Of a stretch of 64,000 nt of DNA, positions 44,801 through 55,902 are shown one piece after another. The stretch is taken from the NCBI GenBank assembly GCA_945859605.1, contig OX243816.1, positions 43,008,746-43,072,745 of the forward strand, read 5' to 3'. This stretch comes from Lumbricus rubellus. Lineage: Eukaryota; Annelida; Clitellata; Crassiclitellata; Lumbricidae. The position numbers and the translations under genes are program-made. The notes beneath the pieces were generated by a model. That model saw nothing but the letters and a program-made list of their open reading frames with translations. It ran no database searches and was not told the origin of the DNA. Position 1 is the first letter of the stretch, and every line of letters starts with the position of its first letter.

Positions 44801-45282
44801 AAATTTATGTATGTATGTATGTATGTATGTATGTATGTATGTATGTATGTATGTATGTATGTATGTATGCATGTATGTATGTATGTATGTATGTATGTAT
44901 GTATGTATGTATGTATGTATGCATGTATTGTATATATGTATCATGTATGTATTTTTTTACAGACAGCCCAGGTGGTATCGTAGGTGTGGACAGTAAGCGA
45001 ACCCGTACTTCCTACACTCGACATCAGACTTTGGAGTTGGAGAAGGAGTTCCATTTCAATCGATATCTGACGAGAAGACGTCGAATCGAGATCGCACATC
45101 TGCTCAACCTTTCCGAACGACAGATCAAAATCTGGTTTCAGAATCGTCGTATGAAGTGGAAGAAGGAACACAAGGGGGCGTTCCAGACCGACGCGCATGC
45201 GCAGAAGCTCGACACGACGACCGCGCATGTCCATGACGTGTACCTAGGGAGCGTTGGGCAGCAAGTTGGACCGGATGGTTGA
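41825..45282 (+). CDS. Hox5: Hox homeodomain transcription factor, anterior/central class, best fit Hox5
   Basis: Two exons, 41825-42713 and 44963-45282, give 402 residues. The start at the ATGATG before AACTCCTACTAC gives [14 protein letters not shown], a typical short Hox N-terminus. The open frame continues upstream as a poly-Leu artefact. Residues 286-290 are the PBC-binding hexapeptide IYPWM, followed by RRIH; an acidic run ([12 protein letters not shown]) and a Gly run precede it. The homeodomain is residues 307-366 (44992-45171) with [29 protein letters not shown] and [15 protein letters not shown]: Gln50 and Asn51 are intact, so it should bind TAAT cores. MRR after the hexapeptide, QTLELE and KKEH favour Hox5/Scr over Hox4/Dfd (MKK, QVLELE). 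LLNL at homeodomain positions 37-40 is unusual. Only 36 residues follow. AATAAA at 45981 may end the transcript. The 2.2-kb intron holds a foldback element, SINEs and (TATG)n. Confidence 0.9.
42795..42865 (+). mobile_element. Retroelement 3'-tail fragment
   Basis: TTAAGCGACTTCATGAGG..TATGGCGCTATATAAATGTTC resembles the GGCGCTATA-type tails of the LINE and SINE copies in this window. It lies 80 bp after Hox exon 1, with no body attached. Confidence 0.4.
43029..43900. mobile_element. Foldback-like transposon, copy 1 (872 bp, exact 8-bp TSD)
   Basis: Ends GGGTATACTACATAGCTCCG and, inverted, GGGTGCACTGCATTGCTCCG. Each continues inward as tandem AAAGCTCCGAAAATC-type 14- to 15-bp units (about 10 on each side). 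GTTTTTAA flanks both ends (43021-43028, 43901-43908). An inner inverted pair ATCAGCGATTACCATGGCTTG (43192-43212 and, inverted, 43557-43577) brackets the core. It lies in the Hox intron. Confidence 0.88.
44155..44275 (+). mobile_element. Truncated S1-type SINE
   Basis: GTGCGGTGGTGTATAGTGG (A-box region), CAGGCTTGAATCCACC (B-box region) and GTAGGGACCTTGAGCAAAG match the 5' half of S1. It ends in an (AATT)n/(ATTC)n tract at 44276-44356 instead of the usual tail. Confidence 0.75.
44577..44790 (+). mobile_element. tRNA-derived SINE S1, full copy in Hox intron
   Basis: GGGGCGCGGTGGTTTAGTGA, GGTTCGAATCC, GTCCTTCACTCACAATTGCT, TCCGATGCAGTGTCCGCTCT and tail GGGAGCGCCTCTGAGTA..GCTTGAAGGGGCGCTATGACA. 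It is nearly identical to 61935-62155, so insertion was recent. It ends next to the (TATG)n array. Confidence 0.92.
44806..44950. repeat. (TATG)n microsatellite abutting Hox exon 2
   Basis: TATG/CATG repeats run to within 15 bp of the homeobox exon; the acceptor ATTTTTTTACAG follows directly. Confidence 0.97.
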
Positions 45283-46155
45283 GGGAGATGGTGAGCGTGC
45301 AGACGGGATCCCCCCCCCCGTTACCCTGAAACGGTTGACCCATGCATGCACTTTGACTGTGTCATACAGTGTAACCTCGGACAAAGACGTCTGCAGTTAA
45401 GTCGCGGAATCAGTTAAGGACCGGCGCAGTATGGCGTTGGAAAAACTTGGGAATCCGGCTTATGAGCATGGAGTTTCAGAGGTTCGATACTCAAACTGGA
45501 GTGCTGGAACTTACGCCACTCAATTTGTTTTGTATTTTACCGCTGGAAACGACTTAGGACATCGTTGCATGGTTCTTATGACTTATGACGGCACGATCTC
45601 GAATTTGGGAATGTAACCCGAATGTTAAAGGCCTAAGCTTAGGCCCATAGAAATGTTCTACAGCGCTGCTAACAACGACAAAGGGCAATTGTATTTACGG
45701 TTCTGGGCATTCCATCAATTGCTCCACTGTATTGAATGAATAATTATAGATCGTAGGCCTACTAAGCATCATAGTCAAAATAGTTTAGGTCGAATAGTCT
45801 GAAGGGTCCAGCACGATAGAGGAAAAAGAAATATTGCAAAATGACAAAACTGTTTACAGGTTGCATACAGGCGCTTTTAAAATTGTGATGTTTGTGTTTA
45901 CGTTGTAAGTTTTAAGGCCTAAACAGAGGTGTATACGTTACATGTGCTGAGTTATATAACAATGTATATGCAAATTATGTAATAAATATATGTATGTGTA
46001 TGTATTATGCATTACCCATAGACATGCATGCATGCATTAAAAATCGATGTTTGTTTGTGCACATAATTATTATGCAATTATTCGTGCATTGAGCCTATTT
46101 GTTTGTGTCTGCAATGCTCTGAATGCATGCATTTAAGTGGGTGAGTATGTGTGCA
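45283..46155. other. Probable Hox 3' UTR and flank
   Basis: No domain-bearing frame. A 61-codon ATG frame (45431-45616, MALEKLGNPAYEHG) is open but unsupported. AATAAA lies at 45981-45986. Confidence 0.4.
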
Positions 46156-46159
46156 TCTA

Positions 46160-46495
46160 TGATTGAATGAATGCATGAATGCATGAACATATGAATGAAT
46201 GTAGGAATGAATGAATGTAGGAATGAATGAATGAATGAATGTAGAAATGAATGAATGAATGTAGGAATGAATGAATGACTGTAGGAATGAATGAACGAAT
46301 GAATGAATGTAGGACTGAATGAATGAATGAACGAATGAACGAATGAATGAGTGAGTGAATGAATGAATAAATGAATGAATGAATGATTGTAGGAATGAAT
46401 GTAGGAATGAATGAATGAATGTAGGAATGAATGAGTGAGTGACTGCATGAATGAATGAATGAATGAATGAATGAATGAATGAATGTATTTGTTGT
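46160..46495. repeat. (GAAT)n microsatellite with GTAG interruptions
   Basis: GAATGAATGTAGGAATGAAT-type units. FIHSFIHS frames are artefacts. Confidence 0.97.
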
Positions 46496-46547
46496 CACCT
46501 TCCATCACATCATTTTTACAACTTTGTAAGTGTTCATGTCCATGCAT

Positions 46548-46830
46548 GAGGACATATTTTACAGGAGGGGCAAAAACACAATAGCCACGGTTCAATCTTT
46601 TTGGCAGGAGCTTGAAAAATGCAAAGTGGAGAGTTAAGAACATGCATGTTTTTTAAAATATATTTTTCTCAGTTTCGCCTTGCGCATAATTAGTATAATT
46701 TGTAATTAATGAGAAGTTTTTTTAAAATCGAAAAGCAGTAGTTAGAAAAATAAAAGTCATCGATTTTCCAGGGAGGGACAATATAGGTTTGCACCCTCTT
46801 GCATGGCCCTGTGTGCTGGCGCTCATCACG
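46548..46830 (+). repeat. Dispersed repeat family R4, copy 3
   Basis: ACAATAGCCACGGTTCAATC, AGGAGCTTGAAAAATGC, TTTTTCTCAGTTTCGCCTTG and AGCAGTAGTTAGAAAAATAA follow the order seen in the other copies. Confidence 0.65.
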
Positions 46831-46998
46831 TTAATGTCATCCGTTCAAACTGTATATAAAGTATATTAAGCATCGTTATGCAACTTTGCATGGAATCAAG
46901 TTTATTTTTGCTTGCATAATTGCATATGCAGTTTTGTGTTCGTGTAATATTTTGTGTGGATTGTTGTTTCATTATTATAGTTCATCGGTTCGTTCGTA

Positions 46999-47957
46999 CG
47001 GTGCACTGCATTGCTCCGAAAATCAAAGCTCCGAAATTCACAGCTCCGAAAGTTAACTGTTGAGAAATCAAAGCTACGAAAAGTCAAAGCTACGAAAAGT
47101 CAAAGCTCCGAAAAGTCAAAGCTCCGAAAATCAAACCTCCGAAAATCAAACTTCCGAAAATTGCAGAGAGTTTTTAATGGTCGGACTTGAAAGAGCAGGA
47201 AGTTGAATCGCTTTTGTTTGACCAAGAATCAAAGAGGGCTAGCTTTGTTTGACCTAGCTTTTGTTTGCGCCGTGTGATGGGTGAGCCAGGAGTAGCTGCT
47301 CCACCTGGAGGGCTACGTTGCCCTGTGTGTCGTTCAATCATCGGAGACCTTGTCAAACTACATTTTGCTGCATAACGGGCACATTTAGGATTTATGTATA
47401 ACAATAGTGACAGTCTTGTGTTCTTCTGACATTCTTGTTGAATATTGTAAGAGCCAATATAATAATATTAATATTATATTCCAGAGAACTTATATAACAT
47501 TATTCTTAATATTACACTATTGTATCCAAAGTTTTATTGTGTCCGTCAGTTTATATTTTATTATAATAATAAAATTTAAAGTTTAAATGAGCTTTTACAT
47601 TTCGAATCACTCAAGCCATGGTAATCGCTGATGCGTAACAGTCTAATGCTGAGGAACGTTTAATAAAGCTCTAAGCAATTGAACTTCGCTGCAGTTTCAC
47701 AAGCACACCAAAGCTAGCCCCCTTTGATTCTTGGTCAAACAAAAGCGATTCAAATTCCTGCTCTTTCAAGTCCGACCACTAAAAACTCTCAGCAATTTTC
47801 GGAAGTTTGATTTTCGGAGGTTTGATTTTCGGAGCTTTGACTTTTCGGAGCTTTGAAGTATATAATCTTTTGAATTTCGGAAATGTGATTTTCGGAGCTT
47901 TGATTTTCGGAGCTTTGATTTTCGGAACTGTGATTTTCGGAGCTATGTAGTATACCC
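46999..47957. mobile_element. Foldback-like transposon, copy 2, opposite outer orientation
   Basis: Left end GGTGCACTGCATTGCTCCG (first G replaced by C), right end inverted GGGTATACTACATAGCTCCG, each followed by the same 14- to 15-bp units as copy 1. The stretch next to the left end (GGTCGGACTTGAAAGAGCAG) recurs inverted near the right end. The core is inverted relative to its right arm compared with copy 1. The flanks show no clear 8-bp duplication. Confidence 0.85.
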
Positions 47958-47999
47958 CTGCCCAAATGTCAGACCGAGGCAATGTCTCGAGACCATGCG

Positions 48000-48940
48000 A
48001 CTTTGGAGCGCATCACATTTTTCTACTCAATATAAATTTACACAGCGGTGGGTAAGAGTGTAACGGAGAGAGCATGCATGATGCCGGGAGGAGCAAAGAT
48101 ATTCTCTGTCGAATGAACGCGTGTAGACCTACACTTCTGCAGAAATTTGGAATGGGGCAATCGTTGAAACATATACTGTGCCAATGATTATACATATATA
48201 TATATATTTATTGGAGTTTACGGGGACAACGCCCACCCCAAAGAAATAATTTCCTCATTTCGAAAAACTAATTCTGTAAATTACCCTCGAAATGGGAACG
48301 CCACCATCCAAATTTTCTGACTACACCCTCTAAGAGCAATATCAAATGCAGGTTTATTGTGCTCTATATAGGCCACATGTCTATATGGCACATACGCTGT
48401 AATAGCCCGCTACTATATTATATCTGGCATCCTGCAGCAATAGAGAATTTTCCGACACACTTCCGCGAACTGTATATAACGCGCCAAGTCGTCTACACGG
48501 GCGACCCAGCAGTCTGCCATGACGTAGGAGGCAGAATCGCTGTATTTATTTGGCGCTATTCATCTGAATTTTATACATCATCTGCGCATATCTATTATGC
48601 ACACGCGCCGCCTGGTGTATGCTGGCGCGGTCGTCAGAAATTAGCAACGTTGAGGAGACGTGTAATGGAAACATATATTATCTCAACCGATCAATCAATC
48701 GTTTTGCTGACAATCGCTAACAGTTTACATGGCAATGCAACGCATCTGAATCTATGTTAAACCGTTGCCATAGACACCCACAGGGAGGGATGCCCCGCCC
48801 ATCCTCCCATCCTCCCCACTTCTCCTCCTCCCCTCCTCCTCGTCGTCATCCAATGGCTGACCATACACGAATCACTTTTGCATGCAATTTGTCAATGTCA
48901 ATTCGTGTTTTATTATTAATGGCTGCCACCGCAGGACATG
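48000..48940. other. Intergenic complex sequence, no supported gene
   Basis: A 133-codon plus frame (48359-48760) lacks recognisable motifs, splice context or codon bias I can judge. A C/T-rich patch follows at 48775-48850. Confidence 0.3.
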
Positions 48941-48944
48941 CCGT

Positions 48945-48948
48945 ACAC

Positions 48949-48980
<32 letters not shown>

Positions 48981-49660
48981 ATATATTTATATATAATTTA
49001 TATATATATATTATGTTGTGTGTATATCTGGCTCTTGTAATAATAATGCATTTTCAGAATATAGGCATATATATATATGTATGTGTGTGTTATATGTATA
49101 ATAGTGTATACATAGATCTATGTTATATATATATATATATATGTGTGTATATATTATATGCATAGTGTATACATATGTTATATGGATGTTCCCATTATTG
49201 ATACATGCGCATCTATCACATTATGTACATTTTATATGAGTGTTTCAGTTGTTATATATGTCTAACATTGTCTACATATGTATACATACATATAATGTAT
49301 GCATAAATATATAGTTATATTGATTCAATATGACATTGTTATTGACATACTCAGATTAAATCATTTTTGCCCACACACATGCAGTTTACTTGGCAACGCT
49401 ATTACGCATGAATGTATATATATATATATATTTATATAAATATATATATAATTATATATACATATGTGTATATATATGCATGTATATTGTAGCCCTTTTT
49501 ACATATAGTATTAAGTGTGTCACTGGCATATTAATGCAAATCATTCATGCAAGTCTGTAGGATATACATATATAAGATTATATATAATATAGTATATATA
49601 TATGATATATTATATATACATATACCCATAGATATTTATAGGCTATACCGAGATTTACAT
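48945..49660. repeat. (AT)n-dominated region
   Basis: Multiple TATATA runs broken by short unique segments; no gene. Confidence 0.9.
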
Positions 49661-49749
49661 AGTGGTTTCATGTGCTATAGTGGTTTCGTTTTGATGTGAA
49701 AATTAATGTGAAGTTATTTTGACACCAAGTCTTGTCGCAGCCATGCATG

Positions 49750-50055
49750 CATGGACGTTTGCATTATATTTTTGCAGGAGTTGGAAAAACACGATGGTCA
49801 CGGCTGTAGTTTTTAGCAAGAGCTTGAAAATGTAAATCTGGATAATATTTAGAACGTCGGCATAATTTATATTATTTCATATAATTATGAGGTTCCTAAA
49901 TGTAAATTTCTCAGTTTCACTCTGTGTATAGGCCTATTAGTGCTTTGGCGCGAAGTAATTTGCTACAAACAACAAAAGTAGTAGCTAGAAAATTGGTCTA
50001 AATTTTCTAGGGGGTTAGTGACCCCCCCCTCTGGCCCCTATGCGCGGGCAGCCTT
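49750..50055 (+). repeat. Dispersed repeat family R4, copy 4
   Basis: ACGATGGTCACGGCTGTAG, AGAGCTTGAAAATGTAAA, CTAAATGTAAATTTCTCAG and CCCCTATGCGCGGGCAGCC correspond in order to copies 1-3. Confidence 0.7.
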
Positions 50056-50339
50056 GGTCGCAGTCGAATAAGAACCATGAAGACGGAAAAGGGTAAATTG
50101 TATACAAAAGTATGCATCTCAGATTATTATAATTTTCTGTGAAACATTAAGAGATCTTATTGTGATTATAACCTGTATGTGTTCAGTGTTTAATTGTTGT
50201 TATATTATTTTGTACCTATTTAAAACGTTTTCTGTAAGATATTCTTGTAAAAATTATTTCAAACATCTCTGTGCGTATTGCTCTGGTTTGTGGATTGTGA
50301 GAAAAGGTTGAGGAGATGTGATTAAATGGGCAAGATATA

Positions 50340-51559
50340 CCGGGTGGCGCATAAAAAACGTCCCCAAACTTTGTTAATCTGGCAAAGATCCAATTTCAGA
50401 GATATCAAATATTAATTTACACCAAAATGTTAAGCAATAATTTCTGTGCACACATGTCAAATTTCAAGAAAGTACGTTTATTATATCACACTCTGCGGCA
50501 AGGTTATAACGTCGTACCTGTTCAAATATTTTGCACAAACCTACGTCATTAAAAACGTTCCCAAACGTTGTTAACCTGGCAGGCTGGCAATTAAACAATT
50601 TTAAAGATAAACTAAATCATAGTACATCAAACTAATCATAATTCATATTTGTACAACACAGCCAAATTTTAGCTAAAAATACTCAACCGTTTGAGAGAAA
50701 TTGTTGTTAGAACTGTATGACCCATGGCCAACATTTTGAACAGTTGTTTAATGATAATGTTTTACGCGAGCAAATGTTTGATTGATCCTCCGCTTTCTCT
50801 TGTAACGACCCTTAAACGCTGTCTCCACTGACTTCTGTAGGCCTATTTGTGTGTCGTCTAATAGAGACCATTAATTTTTTACTTCAATGACCTGCTTAAG
50901 TTCGTCAGCATTAATTTTAGAAACAATTTTCTGCGACCAGCATACACATTACACAAGCTCCTTTGGGGCGCTCCGTGCATAAGTAGACCATAGGATTTAG
51001 ATCGGGAGAGTTTGGAGGCCAGGCATCACTGTGGATAAAATCAGGGATGTTTGCTTGAGGAAATTGCTGATCCAATCTGCAACGATGTGAAGGAGCACTG
51101 TCTTGTTGAAAGATGTAGGCCTAATTGTCATCAGGATTGAGTCTACGTACTAGGAGCTTATCGCGTAACAAGCCAATGTAATAGGCCTACTCTCCATTGA
51201 CTTTGGTTTTCCGAGGATCAATGACGATGATGTGTGTTTTACCGTGCATCGAAACTCCAGCAGATGCCATTAAATTTGTTAGAGAAACGACTAGTCTCAT
51301 GATAAAGTCTTACTGGCGCAATTGAAGACTTTCGTTCGCGGCAAAATAAATGACGTAGTTTTGTGCAAAATATTTTAACAGGTATGACGTTATAACCTTG
51401 CCGCAGAGCGTGATATAATAAACATACTCTCTTGAAATTTGACATGTGTGCACAGAAATGATTGCTTAACATTTTGGTGTAAATTAATATTTGATATCTC
51501 TGAAATTAGATCTTTGCCAGATTAACAAAGTTTGGGGACGTTTTTTATGCGCCACCCGG
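50340..51559. mobile_element. Tc1/mariner-type element with about 200-bp terminal inverted repeats
   Basis: Ends CCGGGTGGCGCATAAAAAAC and its inverse, with TA at 50338-50339 and 51560-51561. The inverse match continues past CAAAGTTTGGGGAC to a TATAACCTTGCCGCAGAG-type block near 50485-50515 and 51385-51410. The interior keeps a transposase fragment. Confidence 0.9.
50950..51120 (-). pseudogene. Mariner transposase fragment
   Basis: Minus-strand translation gives YIFQQDSAPSHRC, FPQANIPDFIHSDAWPPNSP and DLNPM, the QQDxAPxH...WPxxSPDLNPxD block around the second catalytic aspartate of DD34D/DD34E transposases. Flanking catalytic parts are missing or out of frame, so it is inactive. Confidence 0.85.
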
Positions 51560-51849
51560 TATAAAGACATACAGACAGACAGGCAGACAGACAGAGAGCG
51601 AGACACACCTATATAGGCTGCAGACAGGTGGTTATAGGCAGACATGCAGAGAGAAGAAGACTGCTAGAGGAAGAGTGAGAGAACCAGAGTTGAAGTGGCT
51701 ATAGTGTTCCTGCTTATGGGAGAAGTAGGAGGGGTTGTGGGTGGTGGTGAATTTTGGAAAGAACGAAGTGGATAGAAAATTAATTGCAGCAACTCAATAG
51801 AGTTAATTCAGCACAGTTAATTGGTAGGAGGTGATGTATATATTTACGG

Positions 51850-52165
51850 GAAATGTGAGATAGACAGAGACAGGCAGACGAAGACAGACACAGAGACACA
51901 GACACAAAAGCAGACGCACGGACAGAAACGGAAAGACATGCAAAGACAGAGTCAGACACAGGGACACAAAGACACCGAAGCAGACAAATAAAGAAACAGG
52001 TATAGATACAGACAATTAGACAAACACAGACACAGAAACACAGACACAAAGACACAGGCACAGAAGCAGACACATAGGCAGAGAGAAACAGAGACAGACA
52101 GACAAACGGAGACAAGGAGACAGACACACAGAAAGTGAGATGCAATGAGAGACAGAGAGAGGCAT
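51850..52165. repeat. (GACA)n-rich purine tract
   Basis: CAGACA/GACACA repeats; minus-strand SVSLCL frames are artefacts. Confidence 0.93.
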
Positions 52166-52664
52166 ACAAAGGGTGGTGAGTAGGCTCCTTTAGCGAGGAT
52201 CCGTGGTTCCAAAGACTTGTCGAAGAGACGGATGAGAGGAAGGGGAATGTGAGGACACGAGGTCGATGTCCCTTTCAACTGTCCCATTGAAAAGGTCGAA
52301 TTAATGAAAGACAAAAACAACTTTTAAGGCAATTAACGAGAAGTTTATCGCTGGGCAACATATGTTGCACGCAGGTATTCTGAGTTCTTTAATGGGGCAC
52401 CTATACACCCAGAATGTCAAAGGGAAAGGATGGAATTAAGGCCGTTGAAAGACATGCATGGGAGACAATGGGAGAGAGTTAGAAGGAGCTGGAAAGCGGC
52501 GGCATTAGTGGAAATTACCGGGAAAGAAGATGGAAGGATGTGGATGGAAGGAGGAGAAGGGAGGAGAGACATGAATCATGAAGGACGTTTGAAGGAAGGA
52601 GGAATACAGAAAAGACATGCAGGACTGTGAGAGAAGATCGGTGGAGTTTGCTTAGAAGGGAAGG

Positions 52665-52960
52665 AGAGACAGACAGACAGACAGACAGGCGGGCAGGCAG
52701 GCAGACAGACAGACAGACACAGGGAGACAGGGACAAAGACAGAGACAGAGACAGAGAAAGAAAGACAAAGACAGAATTAGACAGAGACAGATACAAAGAC
52801 AGAGAGGCAGAGAAACAGATAGACAGAGAGAGAGACAGAGACAGATAGGCAGACAGAGACGGAAGGACGGACATGCAGACAAAACAGACAGACAAGCAGA
52901 CAAGCTGCAGACAGACATACAGACAGAAGATAAAGACAAAAGAAGGAGACAAAGACAGAG
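52665..52960. repeat. (GACA)n/(GAGACA)n tract
   Basis: CAGACAGACAGG then GACAAAGACAGA repeats; no gene. Confidence 0.93.
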
Positions 52961-53239
52961 AAGAGGGAGAGCATCATGACGAAGAGAGAAGATGGAGCGA
53001 TTCAGAAGAGACAAGAGGCGCAGGAGGTGGAGGACAAGGAGAATATGGAGATGGAGGAGGAGAATTATAGGAGAAGAATGTGTGCATGTCAATACCAAGG
53101 GACATGCATGGGTATGCCGTATAGATGGCCCTATATAGCAAAATCAATACCGTACTATGGCACTATGGCAGAGGCCAAATCTTCAACGATGTGAGTATAC
53201 ATGATTGGTTCCATCCAATGAAATCCGCAATGTGTATAC

Positions 53240-53880
53240 GTATAGCACGAGAAGAAAGGGAGGAAGAAGATAAAGATGAAGATGACGACGAATACGATGA
53301 AGAACACATTGACGAAGAATTGTGATGAAGGCGATGACGAAGAAATCTGCAACATTGATATTTATGAAGAAGATATTTAAGATAATAATAAAGATGATGA
53401 GGGACATGATGAAGATAAGAAAAGATTAAAAGAATTATATAAGAGGAGCAGAAAGATACAGCGAGGAACAATTAAGGTGGAGAAAACGAAGATGTCGAAA
53501 AGAAGATGGAGGAAAGAAGAAGGAAAAAGAAGATGGAGAAAAGGAAGAATGAAAAAATGGACAAAACGATGGAGAAAAAGAGGCAGGAGAAAAAAATGGT
53601 ATATAAAAGAAGAAGAAGAAGAAAGAACGAAGAAAAGAAACATGAGAAAAGAAGATAAAGAAAAAGAAGAAAAAAGATGATTCAGATAAAGTGGGAATGA
53701 AGGAGAAGTGAAAACGAAGTAGAATACAATGGACATACATGTACATGTATATGCAGAAGAAAGCAGATCATGATGATAATGAAGATGACAACGATAACAA
53801 TGACGATCATGGTATATAATGAAGATGAGAAGAAGAAAAGGAAGAAGATACTCAAACACTATGACAGTGGAATTCATCTG
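53240..53880. repeat. GAA/GAT-rich purine strand
   Basis: Long AAGAAGATGGAGAAA-type sequence. Apparent Lys/Glu-rich plus frames and Phe/Leu/Ser-rich minus frames reflect composition. Confidence 0.8.
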
Positions 53881-53884
53881 AAGT

Positions 53885-54275
53885 CAAGGAGGGATGCACG
53901 GTAGGAAGGAGGGAGGGAGGGAAGGAGGGAGGGAGGGAAGGAGGGAGGGATCGTGGAGTGAGAGCGAGCATGAAAGGATGGAGGGATGGATGGATGGGTG
54001 GGTGGGTGGATGGATGGGTGGGTGGATGGATGGGTGGGTGGATGGATGGAGGGGTGGATGGATGGAGGGATGGATGGAGGGATGGATGGAAGGATGGAGG
54101 GATGGATGGAGGGATGGATGGAAGGATGGAGGGATGGATGGAGGGATGGATGGATGGGTGGGTGGGTGGATGGATGGGTGGATGGATGGGTGGATGGATG
54201 GATGGAGGGGTGGATGGGTGGATGGATGGGCGGGTGGATGGGTGGATGGATGGGTGGATGGGTGGATGGGTGGAT
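53885..54275. repeat. (GGAT)n/(GGGT)n array
   Basis: Runs of GGAGGGA then [24 protein letters not shown] and [10 protein letters not shown] frames are artefacts. Confidence 0.97.
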
Positions 54276-54399
54276 TGACAGCATGTCCCCATGCAACGTG
54301 CTCGACTTGAGCAGAGACTAAATAATCTCAAGTCTGCAGCCGTTCCAGATAACATAGACCACGCTGAACGGTTTGAAAGGGATGATGGCACCGAACTCC

Positions 54400-55423
54400 G
54401 ACATATATATATATATATATATACATATATAAACACACATGCACATATATATATACAATACATGCATATATATGTATACATATATATACAATACATGCAT
54501 ATATAATATATAATATTCTATGCATATGTATATCTATAGATTATATTATACGATAGCACTACAGTTATATATATATATAGAATATATACAAACTGTACAT
54601 ATATATATATAAAATGCATGTTATATATACTGAAATATGGCATATATACAGGCAGATTACTGAGATTAGTAGGCTATATAATGCAGTCAATAAGCTCTAG
54701 GCCTATGTAGTATACATATATAAGTATATATAGATCTATGTATATTTACTAGATTTGCAGTTGTCTATCTCGTATACATGTATATATACAATATTTACAT
54801 GCAGTTATAAAGCAATAAATTACATCTGTATTTTTTGTGCATAACATTATGTGGAATAGTGTTCTTTTTAAACTGACCGGTTAACAGAGATCCACTGGCT
54901 ACATGTATAATAGGCCTATAGAGCGAGAGAGAATTATTATTCTCTTATTATAGTTGAACAGTCAAATAAAATTATTATCGTCATAAGAAGAAACAAACTG
55001 TCAGCTTCATCGTAAAATTGTCGAATGAGCGCTTGCAATGCACCTACGGGTGGATAAAAATTCTTAGAATCTTCAGGAGGACAGTTGTATGTCATGATGA
55101 TCTCTTAAATAAGTGTACGTATATGGCCACATTGCAGTGTATGTGCTCATTATATATATATATATATATATACATGTATACGCGATGTGGCTTGATGTAT
55201 AGATTAGAACCTGCAACTCTCAAGATACAGGCCACAGAACATACCATTACGCCGCAGCGTCTGGCATCAAATTCTGTTATAACATATTAATATAATTATA
55301 CGTTCGCCGTCAATAACTCATTAACTGCTTGTCGAAAACGACGCACGAAAAACATAATTATATCATTTTGATTGACACAGATATATATGGAATACACACG
55401 TGACGGACATGCGTTCAATTCTC

Positions 55424-55466
<43 letters not shown>

Positions 55467-55850
55467 AATTTCCATTATATATATATATACATATATATAT
55501 ATGCGGTGGCTATGCATGCGTGCATGTCCGTTTCTTTAAAAAAAACCAGGGCGACATCAATGAATAAGAATTCAATTATGCGATAACTCTGCGCACTTCA
55601 TAAGCTCCTCTCATATCACGACGAACATGTATATCGACATCGAGGGAGATTCCGGAATGTGATATTATGAGATAGAAAATGGTGACTATGTTGTCCTTGC
55701 ATATGCACATGCATATATCGATATCATTATATATTTATATGCATATATACCTAATATAATATATGCAAATACTTTATAGTGGAAGATAGGTCATAATATA
55801 TATATATATTATATATATATATATATTTAAATTATATACACGTATATATG
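54400..55850. repeat. (AT)n-rich region with short unique islands
   Basis: At least six TATATA runs (for example 54401-54425, 55430-55465, 55797-55828). No gene; one SINE-like tract at 55190-55262. Confidence 0.85.
55190..55262 (-). mobile_element. tRNA-like SINE head
   Basis: On the minus strand GCGGCGTAATGGTATGTTCT (A-box-like) is followed by GTTGCAGGTTCTAATC (B-box-like) at tRNA spacing. It lacks a cloverleaf acceptor stem, so a SINE head is likelier than a tRNA gene. Confidence 0.45.
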
Positions 55851-55902
55851 CTTTTATCTCGGTTGATGCATATCTTCACTGCTTTTCTTATTTGACTCTT
55901 GG

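Noticed and set aside
48359..48760. 133-codon plus frame
   Set aside because: No motif, no splice context and no partner exon. Kept only as a note in the intergenic entry.
53885..54500. 138- to 214-codon WMDGWM and HPSIHPP frames
   Set aside because: Direct products of the GGAT/GGGT repeat.
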